Assembly (NCBI GenBank): GCA_903927965.1
Contig: CAIYPA010000530.1
Span: 1-41,322, forward strand
DNA length: 41,322 nt
Source of the DNA: an uncultured Bacteroidia bacterium
Lineage (GTDB): Bacteria > Bacteroidota > Bacteroidia > Bacteroidales > Prolixibacteraceae
Direction of reading: 5' to 3'
Shown here: positions 7,369-14,758 of the stretch, piece after piece
How the letters are laid out: each line of letters begins with the position of its first letter
Numbering within the stretch: position 1 is the first letter of the stretch
Notes under the pieces: model-generated
Database searches by the model: none
Seen by the model: the letters and a program-made list of their open reading frames with translations, nothing else
What the model was told of the DNA's origin: nothing
Translations under genes and position numbers: made by a program

Positions 7369-8361
7369 ATGGCAGAATCAGACATAAAAATATACCAAAC
7401 AGATGATGGCCAAACAAAGATTGATGTAAAGTTTGATAATGAAACGGTTTGGTTGACTCAAAAACAGATGGCTCAGTTGTTTGATAAGGATTCAGACACA
7501 ATAGGGCTTCACCTCAAAAACATATATCAATCTGGTGAATTAGAGGAATTTGAAACTACCGAGGAATCCTCGGTAGTTCAACAAGAGGGTAAAAGGCATG
7601 TACATCGAAAAATGAAGTTGTACAATCTTGATGCAATAATTTCAGTTGGATATCGCGTAAATTCAAAACGAGGCATACAATTCCGGATCTGGGCAAGTCA
7701 AATTATTAAGGAATATTTATTAAGAGGGTTCGTCATTGATAACAAACGATTAATACAGCATAATCAGCAATTAAAAGAGCTTCAAATTTCTGTAAAAATA
7801 CTTGGGGATTCTTTGAAGTATAAAACGTTGACAGACGACGAAAGTATTGGCCTACTAAAAATAATTACACAATATGCATATGCTTTAGATGTTTTAGACC
7901 AATATGATTATCAAAGTCTTGAGATAAAAAATACTTCTGGTAAGGAGATTTACCAATTGACATATGAAGAGGCAATGTCTCAAATAAAGTTGGTAAAAAA
8001 GTCTTTTGGGAATAGCGATTTGTTTGGGAATGAAAAAGATGATTCGTTTAAAAGTTCTATTTCAACTATTTATCAAACATTTGATGGGATTGACTTATAT
8101 CCAAGTATTGAGGAAAAAGCTGCTAATTTGTTGTATTTCATTACCAAAAACCATTCATTTTCAGATGGGAACAAACGTATTGCAGCATTCTTGTTTTTGT
8201 ATTTCTTAGAGTGTAACAGAATATTATTTGATGAAAATGGGAATAAGCGAATTGCGGACAATACTTTGGTAGCTTTGACTTTAATGATTGCAGTTAGCAA
8301 ACCAGAAGAAAAAGACACAATGACGAAAGTAATTGTAAATTTGATAAATAGAAATAATTAA
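7369..8361 (+). CDS. RhuM-family N-terminal domain fused to a Fic/Doc domain
   Basis: A 330-aa protein. The N-terminal half (about 5-130) is RhuM-like: VWLTQKQMAQLFDKD, the HLKNIYQSGEL segment, YNLDAIISVGYRVNSKRGIQFRIWA and the LRGFVIDNKRL end. This DNA-binding-like module is widespread in gut and environmental bacteria. The C-terminal half is Fic/Doc with an intact active-site loop HSFSDGNKR (262-270), in which His262 deprotonates the target hydroxyl and Asp266 binds Mg. Doc-type enzymes AMPylate or phosphorylate proteins such as EF-Tu; the target here is unknown. No adjacent antitoxin is seen, so the RhuM half may be the regulator. It is preceded by the PIN stub and followed 12 bp later by repeat B. 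Codon use is AT-rich like the rest of the block. Confidence 0.85.
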   Translation: MAESDIKIYQTDDGQTKIDVKFDNETVWLTQKQMAQLFDKDSDTIGLHLKNIYQSGELEEFETTEESSVVQQEGKRHVHRKMKLYNLDAIISVGYRVNSKRGIQFRIWASQIIKEYLLRGFVIDNKRLIQHNQQLKELQISVKILGDSLKYKTLTDDESIGLLKIITQYAYALDVLDQYDYQSLEIKNTSGKEIYQLTYEEAMSQIKLVKKSFGNSDLFGNEKDDSFKSSISTIYQTFDGIDLYPSIEEKAANLLYFITKNHSFSDGNKRIAAFLFLYFLECNRILFDENGNKRIADNTLVALTLMIAVSKPEEKDTMTKVIVNLINRNN

Positions 8362-8373
8362 AACCTGTTAACA

Positions 8374-8535
8374 AATGGGAATTCATATGGTCTGAAAGAC
8401 CAAATCCCGCTCTTTCCATACCCATGTTGAACGGTCTTTCCAATTTTTCGAGAACTTATCAGCTTGAATAATACTTTTCAGTTATCAAATGTTTTTGCTT
8501 TCTAGCGGATTTTAAGAGAAATTTATCGTAGAGTA
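8374..8535. repeat. Cassette-end repeat, copy B (divergent)
   Basis: Starts 12 bp after the RhuM-Fic stop. It carries a hairpin TGGTCT-gaa-AGACCA (8388-8402), equivalent to GGTCT-gca-AGACC in copy C (41202-41214). The tail GTTTTTGCTTTCTAGC (near 8491-8506) matches the GTTTTTGCTTTTTAGC stretch of copy C. The middle is poorly conserved, so the identity of the whole element is less certain than for copies A and C. Confidence 0.6.
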
Positions 8536-8759
8536 ATAGCCACCTCACCAGTTAGTATTTGGTTAGGAATTCTCGCTGTGGATGATTGGTCCCAAAAATC
8601 CATCATCGAATATCCTTAACTATGCTTTCCTATCGGGTGAGATTGTTCGCAATTGTGTCATTCTTTTCAATAGTTCATGACTTGATTACTAATATATTGG
8701 TATATTTCCATCAATTACACAAATTATCAATCTTAATGTTGAAAATTTATCATTATTCT

Positions 8760-8824
8760 GATACATATTTGACAAATTGAATAAATTGAGTATCTTTGAT
8801 GAATTATTACCAATAGAATGATAC
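8760..8824 (+). promoter_or_regulatory. hipBST promoter with three evenly spaced GATAC half-sites
   Basis: TTTG (8768-8771) and TATCTTTG (8791-8798) with a 19-bp spacer match the Bacteroidota -33/-7 consensus well, placing the start near 8805 and hipB 23 nt later. GATAC occurs at 8760-8764 and 8820-8824 and its complement GTATC at 8790-8794, exactly 30 bp apart. The middle site overlaps the -7 box. This is a plausible HipB operator for autorepression. Confidence 0.6.
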
Positions 8825-8827
8825 AAA

Positions 8828-9040
8828 ATGATGAAAATAGACGAATTAGGAAATCTAATAAAACAGAGAAGGATGGTATTGGGTCTAACCATTATGGACT
8901 TAGCCGACCTTACTGGCATGTCCAAAACTACCATTTCCCAAATTGAAAGAGGTTTTGGAAATCCGACATTTGAGGTATTGCAAAATATTTTTGAATATCT
9001 GAATTTGGAAATAAAGGTGGAAGTCAAAAAGCACAATTAA
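8828..9040 (+). CDS. hipB: HipB-type Xre family antitoxin/repressor
   Basis: A 70-aa single-domain Cro/C1-type helix-turn-helix: LGNLIKQRRMVLGLTIMDLADLTGMSKTTISQIERG contains the HTH (about residues 7-45, recognition helix near SKTTISQIERG), followed by NPTFEVLQNIFEYLNLEIKVEV. It is the first gene of a three-gene set, 6 bp before hipS. In HipBST systems the antitoxin activity lies mainly in HipS, with HipB acting as the DNA-binding repressor and augmenting neutralisation. The short linker and lack of an extra C-terminal tail fit this family. Two ATG codons stand at the start; either may be used. Confidence 0.85.
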   Translation: MMKIDELGNLIKQRRMVLGLTIMDLADLTGMSKTTISQIERGFGNPTFEVLQNIFEYLNLEIKVEVKKHN

Positions 9041-9046
9041 TATCAT

Positions 9047-9391
9047 ATGAGTTTAGGTAATAAATTGGAAGTCATCTATAAAGGAAACATCAAGGCAGGC
9101 GAACTCTGGGTTGATGAAAATGGTTATCATTTTGAGTATGATGATGCCTTTATTGAAGATGTTACCACGCGACCAATTTCGGTTAATATGTCCAAGGCCC
9201 AAAAGACTTACCATTCCAATGTATTATTTCACTATTTCAAATCCATTCTTAGCGAGGGAGAGAATCGGGAACAAATATGTAAAGCATTAGGTATTGACCC
9301 TAGTGATGATTGGAGCTTATTGGCATTAACCTGTCAATATGATACAATCGGGGCGATAACAGTAAAAAGCATCGAAAATGGCACAGTGTAA
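9047..9391 (+). CDS. hipS: HipS-like protein: free-standing N-terminal subdomain of HipA
   Basis: A 114-aa protein matching the HipA N-subdomain 1 family: LEVIYKGNIKAGELWVDENGYHFEYDDAF, then ISVNMSKAQKTYHSNVLFHYFKSILSEGENR and a C-terminal helix region ending ICKALGIDPSDDWSLLALTCQYDTIGAITV. In canonical HipA these ~110 residues are fused to the kinase; here they are separate, the hallmark of HipBST, in which HipS neutralises the HipT kinase. Its 3' end overlaps hipT by 14 bp, implying translational coupling. Confidence 0.85.
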   Translation: MSLGNKLEVIYKGNIKAGELWVDENGYHFEYDDAFIEDVTTRPISVNMSKAQKTYHSNVLFHYFKSILSEGENREQICKALGIDPSDDWSLLALTCQYDTIGAITVKSIENGTV

Positions 9392-10349
9392 CGGATGTCT
9401 GAAGGATAATACAAAAGGATTTTGTTCATCGTGTGAGGCAATTTTATTTGACCGCTCGAAGGTCACTCCTCAACTCAAATTCAATTGGGAAGATATTTCA
9501 AAAAAAATTGATGGTCAACCGATGGGGTTCAGTATCTCAGGAGTTCAACGAAAAGGATTTATTGGGAAACCAAGGGGAAAAGAGTTAGTTGCCAAAATGG
9601 ATCTAAATGAAAAATCCCAGTATATCATCAAACCAATGTTGTCCAGGTTAAATTCGCCGGACCAATCACCTGCAAATGAGCATGTAACTATGCAAATGGC
9701 CAAACAACTGTTCAATATCAGAATAGCCGAATGTGCATTTATGAATTTTGCCAATGGAACTCCGGCATATCTCACTAAACGATTTGATTATGATGTGAAT
9801 GGCGGAAAATTAAATCAGGAAGATTTCGTGTCCGTTCTTAAAGCAGGTAATAAATACGCGTCAAAAACCTATCAGGATGTTGGGGAATGGCTTAGCCCAT
9901 TAAACAGGGTTGATTTTCTTCGGATTCTGATATTCAATTTCCTTACAGGTAATGGCGATGTCCATTTGAAAAACATTTCGCTTTTGGAAACTGCGGATGG
10001 AGATATGATGCTATCGCCCTCGTATGATTTAATGAATACCAAGATTCATCTTTCTGATAATTCATTGGCATTGAATCTATTTAAAGAATTTGAACAAACG
10101 AATTTGCCATTGGGAGAAAAATATCGTTATACGAAGGAGGACTTTATTGAATTTGGAAATCGTTTGAAGATTAAAGCAACAAATATTACGAGAATTATTG
10201 ACTTATTTGCTAAAAAAGAAGGTGCGGTATTCGCCATGATTGACAAATCGTTTTTAACTGACAATGCCAAAGAATTGTACAAAAATAATGTGGTTGAGAA
10301 TAATAAAGCGTTTTGGCAATCTAAGCGTTTTGTAATCAGTAATTTATAA
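9378..10349 (+). CDS. hipT: HipT-like serine/threonine kinase toxin (short HipA)
   Basis: A 323-aa HipA-family kinase lacking the N-subdomain. It starts with a Cys-rich segment, CNGC...CSSC (residues 4-19), that could bind zinc. The Gly/Ser loop is SISGVQRKGF (about 52-61). Substrate and ATP-lobe motifs follow: IKPMLSRLNSPDQSPANEHVTM and PAYLTKRFDYD. The catalytic loop is NGDVHLKNISLL and the Mg-binding motif is LSPSYDLMNT. HipT of E. coli phosphorylates TrpS and HipA phosphorylates GltX; the target here is unknown. All catalytic motifs look intact, so the toxin is probably active and held by HipS. It is the last gene of the operon. Confidence 0.88.
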   Translation: MAQCNGCLKDNTKGFCSSCEAILFDRSKVTPQLKFNWEDISKKIDGQPMGFSISGVQRKGFIGKPRGKELVAKMDLNEKSQYIIKPMLSRLNSPDQSPANEHVTMQMAKQLFNIRIAECAFMNFANGTPAYLTKRFDYDVNGGKLNQEDFVSVLKAGNKYASKTYQDVGEWLSPLNRVDFLRILIFNFLTGNGDVHLKNISLLETADGDMMLSPSYDLMNTKIHLSDNSLALNLFKEFEQTNLPLGEKYRYTKEDFIEFGNRLKIKATNITRIIDLFAKKEGAVFAMIDKSFLTDNAKELYKNNVVENNKAFWQSKRFVISNL

Positions 10350-10476
10350 TGAGGAACTTGATAAAGAAATTGAGAAATATTCAAAATAGTATGGACAGAT
10401 CAAGCTGTTTCAGACTTGAAAGATATTTTTATTTTTTTTCGAAGTGTATTCGAAATTTAAAGGTTATTGTACGTTA

Positions 10477-10547
10477 TGGCTCATTGTCAAAAATATAAAG
10501 CTCATTTTAATTGAATATTGAGCCGTATTTCATATCATTGTGAGCCA
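10477..10547 (+). promoter_or_regulatory. GGCTCA/TGAGCC operator-like element, copy 1 (upstream of the wHTH-Fic gene)
   Basis: About 70 bp with four half-sites: TGGCTCA (10477-10483), AGCTCA (10499-10504), TTGAGCC (10518-10524) and TGTGAGCCA (10539-10547). Two point forward and two back, giving nested inverted repeats. It ends 13 bp before the likely Fic ATG. A near-identical copy is at 12312-12381. The array suggests binding by a winged-helix repressor, most simply the Fic protein's own N-terminal domain. Confidence 0.65.
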
Positions 10548-10560
10548 AATAATTTTCGCT

Positions 10561-11598
10561 ATGTCAGAAACACGACAAACAGATATTTTAGATTTTATTC
10601 AAGCCCATTCAAACTGCTCTTCCGGCGAAATTCATAAAGAATTTGCGGGTTCGATCAGTTACGCTACTGTTAAACGAATTTTATCTCAACTACTAAAAGA
10701 GAAATTTATACTTGCAGTCGGCAAGGGGAAAGGGACACGATATTTGGTTTCGTCGTCCTACAAATTGTTATATCCCATTGATATAGATCGTTACTATCAA
10801 AAGGAAATTGACGACAGGACAATTATAGATGGTTTCAATTTAAGTGTTTTTGAATTGTTGGACAAAAGTGAAATTCTGACTGAAAAGGAACTTACAGAAC
10901 TTGCTGATTTACAACAAAAACACAAGGTGAACACTTCCCAACTGTCCGATTCCGAATACAAAAAAGAATTGGAGCGTCTTGCTATTGATTTAAGTTGGAA
11001 ATCGTCACAGATCGAGGGTAATACCTATTCGTTACTTGAGACGGAAAGATTGCTCAAAGAAAGGGAAACAGCAGCAGGAAGGACAAAGGAGGAGGCTATT
11101 ATGTTGCTGAATCACAAGGATGCCATTGATTTCATTGTGGAAAACCCAGATTATTTAATCCCGTTGACAATTGCCAAAATCGAGGACATTCACAGTTTGT
11201 TGACAAAAGAGTTGGCCGTTGATAAAAATCTGAGACGACGAAGAGTTGGTATCTCCGGAACAAATTACCGTCCTTTGGACAATGAATTTCAAATACGTGA
11301 AGCACTTAAAGCAGCTTGTGAATTGGTGAACAAAAAAGAAAATGCCTTTGAGAAAGCACTGTTGATCTTATTGTTGATTTCATACATTCAACCATTTATG
11401 GATGGAAATAAAAGGACAACCAGAATTGTATGTAATTCAATTTTAATGAATTATAAACATTGTCCGATTTCTTTCAGGACAGTTGACTCTGTATATTACA
11501 AGAAAGCCATGTTGCTTTTCTACGAACAAAACAACATATCACGATTTAAAGAGATTTTTATTGACCAATTTGAATTTGCTGTAAAGACTTATTTCTGA
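10561..11598 (+). CDS. Fic-domain protein with N-terminal winged helix; catalytic His replaced by Gln
   Basis: A 345-aa protein from the ATG at 10561. A GTG 21 bp upstream (10540) is in frame but lies inside the operator-like repeat, so ATG is preferred. The N-terminal ~65 residues form a winged helix (ILDFIQAHSNCSSGEIHKEF...TVKRILSQLLKEKFI). An inhibitory helix SSQIEGN (about 148-154) contains the glutamate of class II Fic autoinhibition. The Fic loop reads IQPFMDGNKRTTR, where the usual catalytic His of HPFxDGN is Gln (about residue 277), while Asp, Gly, Asn and Arg are kept. AMPylation as classically described needs that His, so activity may be altered or lost. It may work mainly as a ligand-sensing regulator. 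Carbonic anhydrase follows 21 bp later. Confidence 0.85.
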   Translation: MSETRQTDILDFIQAHSNCSSGEIHKEFAGSISYATVKRILSQLLKEKFILAVGKGKGTRYLVSSSYKLLYPIDIDRYYQKEIDDRTIIDGFNLSVFELLDKSEILTEKELTELADLQQKHKVNTSQLSDSEYKKELERLAIDLSWKSSQIEGNTYSLLETERLLKERETAAGRTKEEAIMLLNHKDAIDFIVENPDYLIPLTIAKIEDIHSLLTKELAVDKNLRRRRVGISGTNYRPLDNEFQIREALKAACELVNKKENAFEKALLILLLISYIQPFMDGNKRTTRIVCNSILMNYKHCPISFRTVDSVYYKKAMLLFYEQNNISRFKEIFIDQFEFAVKTYF

Positions 11599-11619
11599 AA
11601 CGAAGATTAAAAATTTAAG

Positions 11620-12246
11620 ATGAACATCGACCAAATATTTGCCAATAACAAAGTGTGGATTGCCGAAAAGCTAAAAGTGGATCCTGAATACTTCAACAAC
11701 CTATCGTTGAGGCAAAGTCCTGAAATATTGTATATTGGGTGTTCCGATAGCCGCGTCTCTGCTGAGGAACTGATGGGTGCCAAACCCGGCGAGGTGTTCG
11801 TCCACCGTAACATTGCCAACATGGTCCCGAATACCGATTTGAGTGTCATGTCGGTGATCAACTATGCCGTATCGTATCTAAAAGTCAAGCATGTAGTAGT
11901 TTGTGGCCACTATTATTGCAATGGTGTAAAAGCAGCCATGCAATCTCAAGATATGGGAATCTTAAACCCATGGCTACGAAATATCCGGGATGTCTATCGC
12001 ATCCACCACAACGAACTCGATACCATTGTCGATGAGGAGCTGAGGTACAAACGCTTGGTGGAACTCAATGTTCAGGAGCAATGTATCAACGTGCTAAAAA
12101 CTGCAGATGTCCAGAAGGCCTATAAAGAAAGAACACTGACCGTCAATGGTTGGGTTTTCGATATCCAGACAGGTCAATTGATTGATTTAAAAATAGACTT
12201 TGACAAGATACTGCAAAAGATAATGGAGATTTATCGGATTATTTAA
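11620..12246 (+). CDS. can: Beta-class carbonic anhydrase
   Basis: Interconverts CO2 and bicarbonate in the cytoplasm. The 208-aa protein has the beta-CA zinc ligands Cys41 (in CSDSRV), His97 and Cys100 (in CGHYYCNGV), with the Asp43-Arg45 dyad that gates the site. Length and motif spacing are normal for the family. No signal peptide is present. It lies between the two copies of the GGCTCA element, just after the Fic gene, and could be co-transcribed with it. Nothing suggests a role in toxin regulation; it is probably a housekeeping gene carried along. Confidence 0.93.
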   Translation: MNIDQIFANNKVWIAEKLKVDPEYFNNLSLRQSPEILYIGCSDSRVSAEELMGAKPGEVFVHRNIANMVPNTDLSVMSVINYAVSYLKVKHVVVCGHYYCNGVKAAMQSQDMGILNPWLRNIRDVYRIHHNELDTIVDEELRYKRLVELNVQEQCINVLKTADVQKAYKERTLTVNGWVFDIQTGQLIDLKIDFDKILQKIMEIYRII

Positions 12247-12311
12247 ACGCCTTATTTACTGCATATTCAATCTACTTTTTACGAAACGTTCACTAAAATT
12301 TTGGCATTTTG

Positions 12312-12381
12312 TGGCTCAATGTGAAAAAATAAAGCTCATTTTAATTGAATATTGAGCCGTATTTCATGTCATTGTGAGCCA
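12312..12381 (+). promoter_or_regulatory. GGCTCA/TGAGCC operator-like element, copy 2
   Basis: Nearly identical to 10477-10547, with the same four half-sites and spacing and only a few substitutions. It lies in the 331-bp gap between carbonic anhydrase and DUF2200, about 200 bp before the DUF2200 ATG. The two copies form direct repeats flanking the Fic and carbonic anhydrase genes (about 1.8 kb apart). The remaining gap (12382-12577) shows no gene or clear promoter. Confidence 0.65.
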
Positions 12382-12577
12382 AATAAATACAATATAGAAG
12401 TCCCACAGCCAATTCTTCCGAGATGAGAATGTTATTGAAGAGTAAAAGATTGGCCTTGGTTTTTTCAGCACTGTCAAATAATAGGTTCGTAAAACGTTCA
12501 ATAAATTGTGATTAAGAAATTCTGGCATACGCGATAGAACGCCAAAGACTTCAAAGATTGACACTAAAATACAAATT

Positions 12578-12940
12578 ATGAACAATTCCAACACACAGGA
12601 TCAGCGTATCGCAAAGATGACCTTCGTCTCGGTCTATCCACTTTATCTTGCAAAAGTAGAGAAGAAAGGAAGGACAAAAGACGAATTGCATCAGGTGATC
12701 GAGTGGTTAACAGGTTACGATAGCAAGAAATTGCAGGAACTGATTAAAGAATATGTAACCTTTGAGATATTTTTCCAACAGGCAAAACTAAACCCTAATG
12801 TGTACCTAATTACCGGAGTAATCTGTGGGTATCAAGTGGAGGAAATCAAAGATCCATTGACACAGAAGGTTAGGTATTTGGATAAATTGGTTGATGAATT
12901 GGCGAAAGGCAAAAAGATGGAAAAGATTTTGCGCGACTAG
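12578..12940 (+). CDS. DUF2200 family protein
   Basis: A 120-aa cytoplasmic protein matching DUF2200: RIAKMTFVSVYPLYLAKVEKKGRTKDELHQVIEWLTGYD near the N-terminus and FFQQAKLNPNVYLITGVICGYQVEEIKDPLTQKVRYLDKLVDELAKGKKMEKILR at the C-terminus. The function of the family is not known to me. Length is typical and the frame is intact. A decayed copy of its last ~20 codons is found at 15353-15419, so the gene or its 3' end was once duplicated. Confidence 0.85.
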   Translation: MNNSNTQDQRIAKMTFVSVYPLYLAKVEKKGRTKDELHQVIEWLTGYDSKKLQELIKEYVTFEIFFQQAKLNPNVYLITGVICGYQVEEIKDPLTQKVRYLDKLVDELAKGKKMEKILRD

Positions 12941-13047
12941 TAGGTTGTTGTGAAACTTTAGTATTGAAAACTATCCCATCTCAAACCTTCCAATTGTTAG
13001 CAATATATGTAACATGCTATGATACAAGTACATGATAATTATCTAAA

Positions 13048-13251
13048 ATGAAAAGGACGACATTTATAATATTGGCTCTTGCTGCTTCATTCGGTTTTGG
13101 TTTTGGATTTAAGACCATCATCACAAGACAATCTGATAACCAGCCTAATATGAAAAAAGTAACGGGCATTGGTGGTATTTTCTTCAAATGCAAAGTCCCT
13201 AAAAAATATGAAAAGTTGGGTAAACAACTTGGCAGTAAGACAACAAAATGA
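13048..13251 (+). pseudogene. Truncated VOC (glyoxalase-like) protein with signal peptide
   Basis: The 67-codon frame begins with a hydrophobic leader (TFIILALAASFGFGFGF), then MKKVTGIGGIFFKCKVPKKYEKLGKQLG. VTGIGGIFFKCKDPKK...W...HLGL is the first strand and helix of a common Bacteroidota VOC-fold protein of more than 110 residues, here ending after about 33 residues of the domain. The stop is followed 19 bp later by the DinB gene, so a deletion appears to have removed the rest. A genuine short secreted peptide is possible but less likely. Confidence 0.65.
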
Positions 13252-13270
13252 ACCATTAGATTATATTCAT

Positions 13271-13735
13271 ATGGATTTTTCAAACATCACAAACGGAATC
13301 AATAAAGTGATTGAAACTTGGGAGCCGATATTGAACAGTTTGCCAAATGAAACAATCACGCAAAAAAGAAACAAACAAAACCGAACAATAAAGGAGATAC
13401 TTGGTCATCTGATTGATTCAGTCTCAAACAATCACCAACGGTTGATCAGGTTGCAGTACAATTCCGATTTAACTTTTCCCGATTACCGGCAGGACAACGA
13501 CTTGTGGATCGCTATTCAGGATTTTCAGAACGAAAATTGGATTGACATGGTTCAGCTCTGGAAGTATTTTAACCTTCATATGATTCAGGTGATCAAGTCG
13601 GTTGATCCTTCTAAACTGGATCATTACTGGCACGACTTTGAAGGAACAAAAGTGACTTTACATCAAATGATTGAAGGCTATCTGTGGCATATCGATTTGC
13701 ATTTAAATGAAATTCAGGAATTAATTGATAAATAG
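13271..13735 (+). CDS. DinB-like four-helix bundle protein
   Basis: 154 residues from the ATG at 13271 (MDFSNITNGINKVIETWEPIL). The frame is open further upstream to 13169, but that part overlaps the truncated VOC gene and reads as nonsense. Motifs of the DinB/YfiT superfamily are KQNRTIKEILGHLIDSVSNNHQRL, with the first metal His, and MIEGYLWHIDLHLNEIQELI, with HxxxH-like metal ligands at the C-terminus. Members are metal-dependent thiol-transferase-like or uncharacterised proteins. Cytoplasmic, with no partner evident. Confidence 0.8.
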   Translation: MDFSNITNGINKVIETWEPILNSLPNETITQKRNKQNRTIKEILGHLIDSVSNNHQRLIRLQYNSDLTFPDYRQDNDLWIAIQDFQNENWIDMVQLWKYFNLHMIQVIKSVDPSKLDHYWHDFEGTKVTLHQMIEGYLWHIDLHLNEIQELIDK

Positions 13736-13758
13736 TAACATAAGTCGTAATAATTTCA

Positions 13759-14703
13759 ATGAATAATACAATGATTAGTGTCTCCTTTAAGCAGTCCGTC
13801 CTCCTGTGTACACTTGTATTTTGCCAGATATCTTATTCATTTTCACAATCACCGCTATGGCAAGGCAAGGGGCGGATAGTCATAAGTTCTGATGGAAATG
13901 AACATGACCATGACGATTGGGCAGCCACACCTTTGTCATTGGCGATTATCGCAGCCAAGGGCTTGCAGAATAAGCTTGCTGTCTATATTTATTCCGATCA
14001 TATCTGGAGTAGTAATTATGAGCATCCGGGGGTGAATGGTGTTAAACCTTATGACCAAATGAAAGTAAGCGCACTTAAGGGAGGTAAAATGTTTCGGTTT
14101 AAACAAACCAGGTTTATATGTGCGGTGGATAACCCTGAAATTGCGTATATGACATTGAAACAGCAAATTGATCAATCTGATTCAGAAAATCCACTTTTCA
14201 TCATTGTCGCTGGCCCTGTTCAGGTAATAGGAGAGTCGATATCCAGGGCAGAAAGAGACAAAAGAAAATATGTCACGGTAATCTCAACCATAAATTGTTG
14301 GAATGATGATCATGCGGATCATCCATATCCATGGGAGAATCATTCAGGGTGGACAATGACAGAAATAAAACAGCATTTTTCAAGTCCGGAAGGTGGTGGC
14401 CTTAAGGTTATCTCTATTCAAAATCAAAATCCTTGCTTAATGAGAAACTGGAAAGAATATGAATGGTTAATGACAAGCCCTGAGCGTAAAAATGGTTACT
14501 ACAGAAAGGGCAGTTGGACATGGTTATTCAACAGGCTCTGTATGAGTATTAAACCAGTATCAGGAGTTGAAAATTATTATGCCATTGATGCCTCTGATGC
14601 TGGTAAAGTTATTTTTCTCTTTACAGGGATTGAAAATACGAGTCCTCAATTGTGTTATGAGATCATGAGGAATCCTCCGCATAAAGCGAATTCAAAATAT
14701 TGA
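13759..14703 (+). CDS. Secreted protein with nucleoside-hydrolase-like N-terminus (uncharacterised)
   Basis: 314 aa with a Sec signal peptide (about 1-29, ending YSFSQ). The first strand GRIVISSDGNEHDHDDW carries an Asp-rich DxNxHDxDD cluster, reminiscent of the Ca-binding DxDxxxDD motif of inosine-uridine nucleoside hydrolases and DUF1593 proteins. A glycine-ended strand PLFIIVAGPVQVIGESI (about 153-169) fits the same Rossmann-like fold. Later segments (INCWNDDHADHPYPWENHSGW; GSWTWLFNR) are unfamiliar. A periplasmic N-glycoside or glycoside hydrolase is a reasonable guess, but the function is not established. It stands alone, 23 bp after the DinB gene and 55 bp before the CheB-like gene. Confidence 0.6.
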   Translation: MNNTMISVSFKQSVLLCTLVFCQISYSFSQSPLWQGKGRIVISSDGNEHDHDDWAATPLSLAIIAAKGLQNKLAVYIYSDHIWSSNYEHPGVNGVKPYDQMKVSALKGGKMFRFKQTRFICAVDNPEIAYMTLKQQIDQSDSENPLFIIVAGPVQVIGESISRAERDKRKYVTVISTINCWNDDHADHPYPWENHSGWTMTEIKQHFSSPEGGGLKVISIQNQNPCLMRNWKEYEWLMTSPERKNGYYRKGSWTWLFNRLCMSIKPVSGVENYYAIDASDAGKVIFLFTGIENTSPQLCYEIMRNPPHKANSKY

Positions 14704-14758
14704 TTTCACTACCCAGTCAACTTATGCAACAGGTGACAAAACAAACTTCCAATAAAAG

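Noticed and set aside
10540-10560. GTG start adding seven residues to the Fic protein
   Set aside because: It falls inside the operator-like repeat that is also found without a gene at copy 2; the ATG at 10561 is the better start.
10477-12381. Composite transposon bounded by the two GGCTCA repeats
   Set aside because: No transposase lies between them and the element has the layout of an operator; direct-repeat flanking is noted only as an alternative.
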